A DNA stretch of 64,000 bases from Agrococcus jejuensis (GTDB taxonomy: Bacteria; Actinomycetota; Actinomycetes; Actinomycetales; Microbacteriaceae): contig NZ_LT629695.1 of assembly GCF_900099705.1 (NCBI RefSeq), positions 248,001 through 312,000 on the forward strand. The letters are read 5' to 3'. The notes under the pieces are model-generated. The model was not told the origin of the DNA, searched no databases, and saw nothing but the letters and a program-made list of their open reading frames with translations. This document shows, piece after piece, positions 59,821-64,000 of the stretch (position 1 is its first letter; each line of letters starts with the position of its first letter). Position numbers and translations under genes: made by a program.

Positions 59821-61104
59821 TCAGAGCCTCGCTCGGATCGCCTCGGCGTGCGCGGGCAGGTCCTCGCTCTCGGCGAGCGCGACGACGGCGTCGGCGACGC
59901 CGCGCAGACCCTCGAGGTCGTAGCGCACGACCTGCTGCGGCCGCAGGAACGTCGCGGCGCCGAGGCCAGAGACGCGCGCCGCCTGGCCGCCGGTCGGCAG
60001 CACGTGGTTCGAGCCTGCGGCGTAGTCGCCGAGGCTCACGGGGCTCGCGGCGCCGACGAAGATCGCGCCGGCGTTGCGGATGCGCGCCACGACGGCGTCG
60101 TCGTCGGCCGTCATGATCTCGAGGTGCTCGGGCGCGTAGGCGTCGGACACCGCGATCGCGTGGTCGAGGTCGGCGACGAGGATCGTGGCCGACTGCTCGG
60201 CGGCGAGCGAGACGCGCACGCGCTCGGCGTGCGGCGTCGCGGCGACGCGCACCTCGAGGGCGGCGTCGACGGCGTCGGCGAGCGCGAGGGAGTCGGTCAC
60301 CAGCACGGCGGCGGCGAGCTCGTCGTGCTCGGCCTGGCTCACGAGGTCGGCGGCGACGAGGTCGGCGTCGGCCGTCGCATCGGCGATGACGAGGATCTCG
60401 GTCGGGCCGGCCTCGGCATCCACGCGCACGTGACCGCCGACGACGCGCTTCGCGGCAGCGACGAACACGTTGCCGGGGCCCGTCACGACGTCGACGGCGT
60501 CGACGACGCCCGGCACGCCGTACGCGAGCGCGCCGATCGCACCGGCACCGCCAGCGGCGAGCACCTCGTCGACGCCGAGCATCGCCGCGGCGGCGAGGAT
60601 CGTGGGATGCGGCAGCCCGCCGTGGTCGGCCTGCGGCGGCGAGGCGAGCACGATGCGCTCGACGCCCGCGACCTGCGCCGCGACGACGTTCATGACGACG
60701 CTCGACGGATACACGGCCTTGCCGCCGGGCACGTAGACGCCCGCACGGGCGACGGGCACCCAGCGCTGCTCGACGACGGCACCCGTGCCGAGCGTCGTCG
60801 TGACGCCGGCGGGCACCTGCGCCGCCGTCGCGAGGCGCACTCGGCCGATCGCCGTCTCGAGCGCGGCACGCACCCCGTCGTCGAGCCCGGCGAGCGCGGC
60901 ATCGAGCGCCTCCCGCGGCACGCGCAGCGTCGGCGGCTGCACGCGGTCGAAGCGCACGGCCTGCGCGACGAGCGCCTCCGCGCCGTCGACGCGCACGGCC
61001 TCGACGAGCTCGCGCGCGGCGTCGAGCACGCGGTCGACGTCATGCGCTGCGCGAGGCAGCTCGGGGACGTCGGCGCGCGCGGACAGATCGAGGCGTCGCA
61101 GCAT
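59821..61104 (-). CDS. hisD: Histidinol dehydrogenase
   Basis: The 427-aa enzyme carries out the last two oxidations of histidine biosynthesis with NAD+ and Zn2+. Family patterns: [60 protein letters not shown] and APEHLEIMT. The ATG is 6 nt from TACCCT and also follows GGAGG directly; both leaderless and ribosome-site initiation are possible. It heads hisD-nrdR-pyrD. Confidence 0.96.
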   Translation of the reverse strand: MLRRLDLSARADVPELPRAAHDVDRVLDAARELVEAVRVDGAEALVAQAVRFDRVQPPTLRVPREALDAALAGLDDGVRAALETAIGRVRLATAAQVPAGVTTTLGTGAVVEQRWVPVARAGVYVPGGKAVYPSSVVMNVVAAQVAGVERIVLASPPQADHGGLPHPTILAAAAMLGVDEVLAAGGAGAIGALAYGVPGVVDAVDVVTGPGNVFVAAAKRVVGGHVRVDAEAGPTEILVIADATADADLVAADLVSQAEHDELAAAVLVTDSLALADAVDAALEVRVAATPHAERVRVSLAAEQSATILVADLDHAIAVSDAYAPEHLEIMTADDDAVVARIRNAGAIFVGAASPVSLGDYAAGSNHVLPTGGQAARVSGLGAATFLRPQQVVRYDLEGLRGVADAVVALAESEDLPAHAEAIRARL

Positions 61105-61110
61105 GCCTCC

Positions 61111-61116
61111 AGGGTA
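61111..61116 (-). promoter_or_regulatory. Leaderless-type -10 box (TACCCT) of hisD
   Basis: On the minus strand TACCCT, 6 nt containing GGAGG, then ATG at 61104, in the 53-bp gap after dnaE. Confidence 0.55.
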
Positions 61117-61157
61117 TTGCGCCCGGGATGCCCGCTCGAACCGCGGCGAGCGCGGCG

Positions 61158-64000
61158 TCACACGAGCGCCGACGGCCCCAGCAGGCTCTTGAGCTCGCCG
61201 AACAGCGCCGACGAGATCTGCACCTGGTGCTGCAGGCGGAACACGCGCGCCGCACCCGGCCGCTCGAGGCGCATCCGCACCTCGGTCGGCCCCTGGTGGC
61301 GCTCGAGCACCGCACGCAGGTCGCGCGTCACCGCGAGCGTCGCGCGCCGCTCCATGAGGCGCAGCTCGAGCGGCTTCGTCTCGTCGACGGGCAGCAGGTC
61401 GGGGAACTCGAGGTGGTTCGCATGCAGCGTGAAGCCCTCGTCGCGCGTGCGGAAGCGACCCTTCACGACGGCGATGCGGTCGGCCTGCATGTCGTGCTGG
61501 AACGCCGTGTACGACTTGCCGAGCACCATGACGTCGACCTCGCCGCCGAAGTCCTCGATCGTGAGGATGCCGTACGGGTTGCCCGACTGCCGCGCGACGC
61601 GGTGCTGCGCCGTCGTGATGAGGCCGGCGACCGTCACGGTGTCGCCGTCCTCCGCGTCGTCGCCGAGCGTCTGGATCTGATGGCTCGCGTGCTTCGCGAG
61701 CTCGAGGTCGAGCCCGGCGAGCGGGTGGTCGGAGACGTAGAGGCCGAGCATCTCGCGCTCGAACGCGAGCTTGTCGCGCTTCGCCCACTCGGGGCGATCG
61801 GGCACCTTCTGCTGGTGCTCCGGCTCGTCCCACAGCGAGTCGAAGTCGAAGCCGACGGCGCCGTGCTCGGCGCGCTTCTTGTCGGTGACCGCCTGGTCGA
61901 CGGCATCCTCGTGCACCTCGAGCAGCGCACGACGCGTCGAGCCCATCGAGTCGAACGCGCCCGCCTTGATGAGCGACTCGACCGTGCGCTTGTTCGCCGC
62001 CGCGACGGGCACCTTCTGCAGGTAGTCGTGGAACGAGTCGTACGGCTCGGGCGAGCGCGCGCCGACGATGGCGTCGACGACGTTCGCGCCGACGTTGCGC
62101 ACGGCGCCGAGGCCGAAGCGGATGTCGTCGCCGACGGCCGTGAAGCGCAGCGACGAGGCGTTGACGTCGGGCGGCAGCACCGTGATGCCCATGCGACGGC
62201 ACTCCGAGAGGTAGAGCGCCATCTTGTCCTTCGAGTCGCCGACGCTCGTGAGCAGCGCGGCCATGTACTCGGGCGCGTAGTGCGCCTTGAGGTAGGCGGT
62301 CCAGTACGAGATGACGCCGTACGCCGCGGAATGCGCCTTGTTGAAGGCGTAGTCCGAGAACGGCAGCAGGATCTCCCACAGCTTGTCGCGGGCCGCCGTC
62401 GAGTAGCCGCGCTCGAGCATGCCGTTCGAGAAGCCCTCGAACTGCTTGTCGAGCTCGGACTTCTTCTTCTTGCCCATCGCGCGACGCAGGATGTCGGCCT
62501 CGCCGAGCGTGAAGCCGGCGACCTTCTGCGCGATCGCCATCACCTGCTCCTGGTAGATGATGAGGCCGTACGACTCCTCGAGGATGTCGGCGAGCGGCGC
62601 CTCGAGCTCGGGGTGGATCGGCGTGATCGCCTGCTGCCCGTTCTTGCGCAACGCGTAGTTCGTGTGCGAGTTCGCACCCATGGGGCCCGGGCGGTACAGG
62701 GCGATGAGGGCCGAGATGTCCTCGAACGAGTCGGGGCGCATGAGGCGCATGAGCGAGCGCAGCGGGCCGCCGTCGAGCTGGAAGACGCCGAGCGAGTCAC
62801 CGCGCGTCAGCAGGTCGTAGGCGCCGCGGTCGTCGAGCGCGAGCGCCTCGAGGTCGAGCGTCTCGCCACGGTTGGCCGTGATGTTGTCGAGGGCGTCGGA
62901 GATGATCGTGAGGTTGCGGAGCCCCAGGAAGTCCATCTTGATGAGGCCGAGCGACTCGCACGTCGGGTAGTCGAACTGCGTGATGATCGCGCCGTCCTGC
63001 TCGCGCTTCATCACGGGGATGATGTCGAGCAGCGGGTCGGACGACATGATGACGCCTGCCGCGTGCACGCCCCACTGGCGCTTCAGGTTCTCGAGGCCCA
63101 GCGCCGTGTCGTAGACGGTGCGCGCGTCGGGGTCGGCGTCGAGGATGGCGCGGAAGTCGCCTGCCTCCTTGTACCGCTGGTGCTCGGGGTCGGTGATGCC
63201 CGAGAGCGGGATGTCCTTCGCCATGATCGGCGCGGGCATCGCCTTCGTGAGGCGCTCGCCGAGGCCGAACGGCTGGCCCAGCACGCGCGTCGCGTCCTTG
63301 AGCGCCTGCTTCGACTTGATCGTGCCGTACGTGACGATCTGCGCGACGCGCTCGGTGCCGTACTTCTCGGTGACGTAGCGGATGACCTCGGAGCGGCGAC
63401 GATCGTCGAAGTCGACGTCGAAGTCGGGCATCGAGACGCGGTCGGGGTTGAGGAAGCGCTCGAAGATGAGGCCGTGCTCGAGCGGGTCGAGATCGGTGAT
63501 GCGCAGCGCGTACGCGGCCATCGAGCCGGCGCCGGAGCCTCGGCCCGGGCCGACGCGGATGCCGTTCTCCTTGGCCCAGTTGATGAAGTCGGCGACGACG
63601 AGGAAGTAGCCGGGGAAGCCCATCTGGGCGATGACGCCCATCTCGTAGTCGGCCTGGGCCTGCACCTTCTCGGTGACGCCGTTCGGGTAGCGACGCTCGA
63701 GACCCGAGGCCACCTCCTCGCGGAACCACGACTCCTCCGTGTGCCCCTCGGGCACGGGGAAGCGCGGCATGTAGTTCGCCTTGGTGTCGAACTGCACGTC
63801 GCAGCGCTCGGCGATCAGCAGCGTGTTGTCGCACGCCTCGGGCCGATCCTTGAAGATGTGCCGCATCTCGGCGGCCGACTTCAGGTAGTAGCCCTCGCCG
63901 TCGAACTTGAAGCGCTTCGGGTCGTGCAGCGTCGTGCCCGACTGCACGCACAGCAGCGCCGAGTGCGCCGTCGCGTCGGCGGCGTGCGTGTAGTGCAGGT
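61158..64000 (-). CDS. dnaE: DNA polymerase III alpha subunit (5' part missing)
   Basis: About 947 codons are present; the frame runs off the right edge, and roughly 200 N-terminal residues (most of the PHP domain) are outside. The catalytic palm has PDFDVDFDD with GPGRGSGAGSMAAYAL just before. The finger and beta-binding regions follow (ALYRPGPMGAN, GLIIYQEQVM, AFNKAHSAAYG), then the OB fold (VTVAGLITTAQHRVARQSGNPYGILTIEDFGG). This is the replicative DnaE1 type. Confidence 0.96.
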   Translation of the reverse strand, partial: LHYTHAADATAHSALLCVQSGTTLHDPKRFKFDGEGYYLKSAAEMRHIFKDRPEACDNTLLIAERCDVQFDTKANYMPRFPVPEGHTEESWFREEVASGLERRYPNGVTEKVQAQADYEMGVIAQMGFPGYFLVVADFINWAKENGIRVGPGRGSGAGSMAAYALRITDLDPLEHGLIFERFLNPDRVSMPDFDVDFDDRRRSEVIRYVTEKYGTERVAQIVTYGTIKSKQALKDATRVLGQPFGLGERLTKAMPAPIMAKDIPLSGITDPEHQRYKEAGDFRAILDADPDARTVYDTALGLENLKRQWGVHAAGVIMSSDPLLDIIPVMKREQDGAIITQFDYPTCESLGLIKMDFLGLRNLTIISDALDNITANRGETLDLEALALDDRGAYDLLTRGDSLGVFQLDGGPLRSLMRLMRPDSFEDISALIALYRPGPMGANSHTNYALRKNGQQAITPIHPELEAPLADILEESYGLIIYQEQVMAIAQKVAGFTLGEADILRRAMGKKKKSELDKQFEGFSNGMLERGYSTAARDKLWEILLPFSDYAFNKAHSAAYGVISYWTAYLKAHYAPEYMAALLTSVGDSKDKMALYLSECRRMGITVLPPDVNASSLRFTAVGDDIRFGLGAVRNVGANVVDAIVGARSPEPYDSFHDYLQKVPVAAANKRTVESLIKAGAFDSMGSTRRALLEVHEDAVDQAVTDKKRAEHGAVGFDFDSLWDEPEHQQKVPDRPEWAKRDKLAFEREMLGLYVSDHPLAGLDLELAKHASHQIQTLGDDAEDGDTVTVAGLITTAQHRVARQSGNPYGILTIEDFGGEVDVMVLGKSYTAFQHDMQADRIAVVKGRFRTRDEGFTLHANHLEFPDLLPVDETKPLELRLMERRATLAVTRDLRAVLERHQGPTEVRMRLERPGAARVFRLQHQVQISSALFGELKSLLGPSALV

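Noticed and set aside
1..64000. CRISPR arrays, tRNA or rRNA genes, insertion sequences
   Set aside because: No regularly spaced repeats, cloverleaf sequences, ribosomal RNA sequence or transposase motifs were seen on either strand.

Overview
The window is a high-G+C actinobacterial chromosome segment, most likely Microbacteriaceae. That placement is inferred from the gene order leuS - comEA - comEC - holA - rpsT - lepA - hemW - hrcA - dnaJ, the frequent GTG starts, and many promoters with a TANNNT box 6-8 nt before the start codon (leaderless mRNAs). I saw no rRNA, tRNA, CRISPR array or recognisable transposase.

Layout. 1-18.2 kb: the conserved housekeeping block, mostly on the minus strand: dnaJ (5' part), hrcA with a CIRCE element, hemW, lepA, rpsT (+), holA, comEC, comEA, a membrane-anchored DUF4258-KH protein and leuS. 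Both junctions of comEC have been invaded by plus-strand genes of lower G+C. An HNH-type nuclease gene between holA and comEC is bracketed by a 17-bp direct repeat copied from the comEC 3' end. A two-TM protein gene between comEC and comEA is bracketed by duplicated comEA/comEC sequence, including a decayed second comEA. 18.3-21.6 kb: SRPBCC protein, then divergent pabB and pabC with interleaved leaderless promoters, then a DedA protein. 21.6-33.0 kb: cytochrome bd genes, in which cydAB and cydDC are separated by an iron-regulated siderophore ABC transporter operon (DtxR/IdeR-type box) and a lone OLD-family nuclease gene.

33.1-37.0 kb: a TetR-controlled OpuC/ProU-type osmoprotectant ABC transporter. 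37.1-40.7 kb: SRAP-domain protein, App1-like phosphatase, a phosphotransferase and an unknown protein. 40.7-45.1 kb: four tandem FemABX-family aminoacyltransferase paralogues, probably building or modifying the peptidoglycan interpeptide bridge. 45.1-52.4 kb: membrane proteins and transporters (EI24, EamA, DUF475, DUF6328, MFS, and a large unknown membrane protein). 52.4-57.1 kb: Ku and a three-domain LigD (non-homologous end joining), then a DUF222-HNH protein. 57.2-64.0 kb: an ICMT-like methyltransferase, a small acidic protein, pyrD, nrdR, hisD and dnaE (5' part outside the window).

Strongest leads for something new are the two insertions around comEC with duplicated junctions, the TM-DUF4258-KH protein with a 67-nt palindrome just upstream, the four-gene FemABX cluster, and the interlocked pabB/pabC promoters. 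G+C comparisons are by eye, and family names come from motif recognition without database searches.
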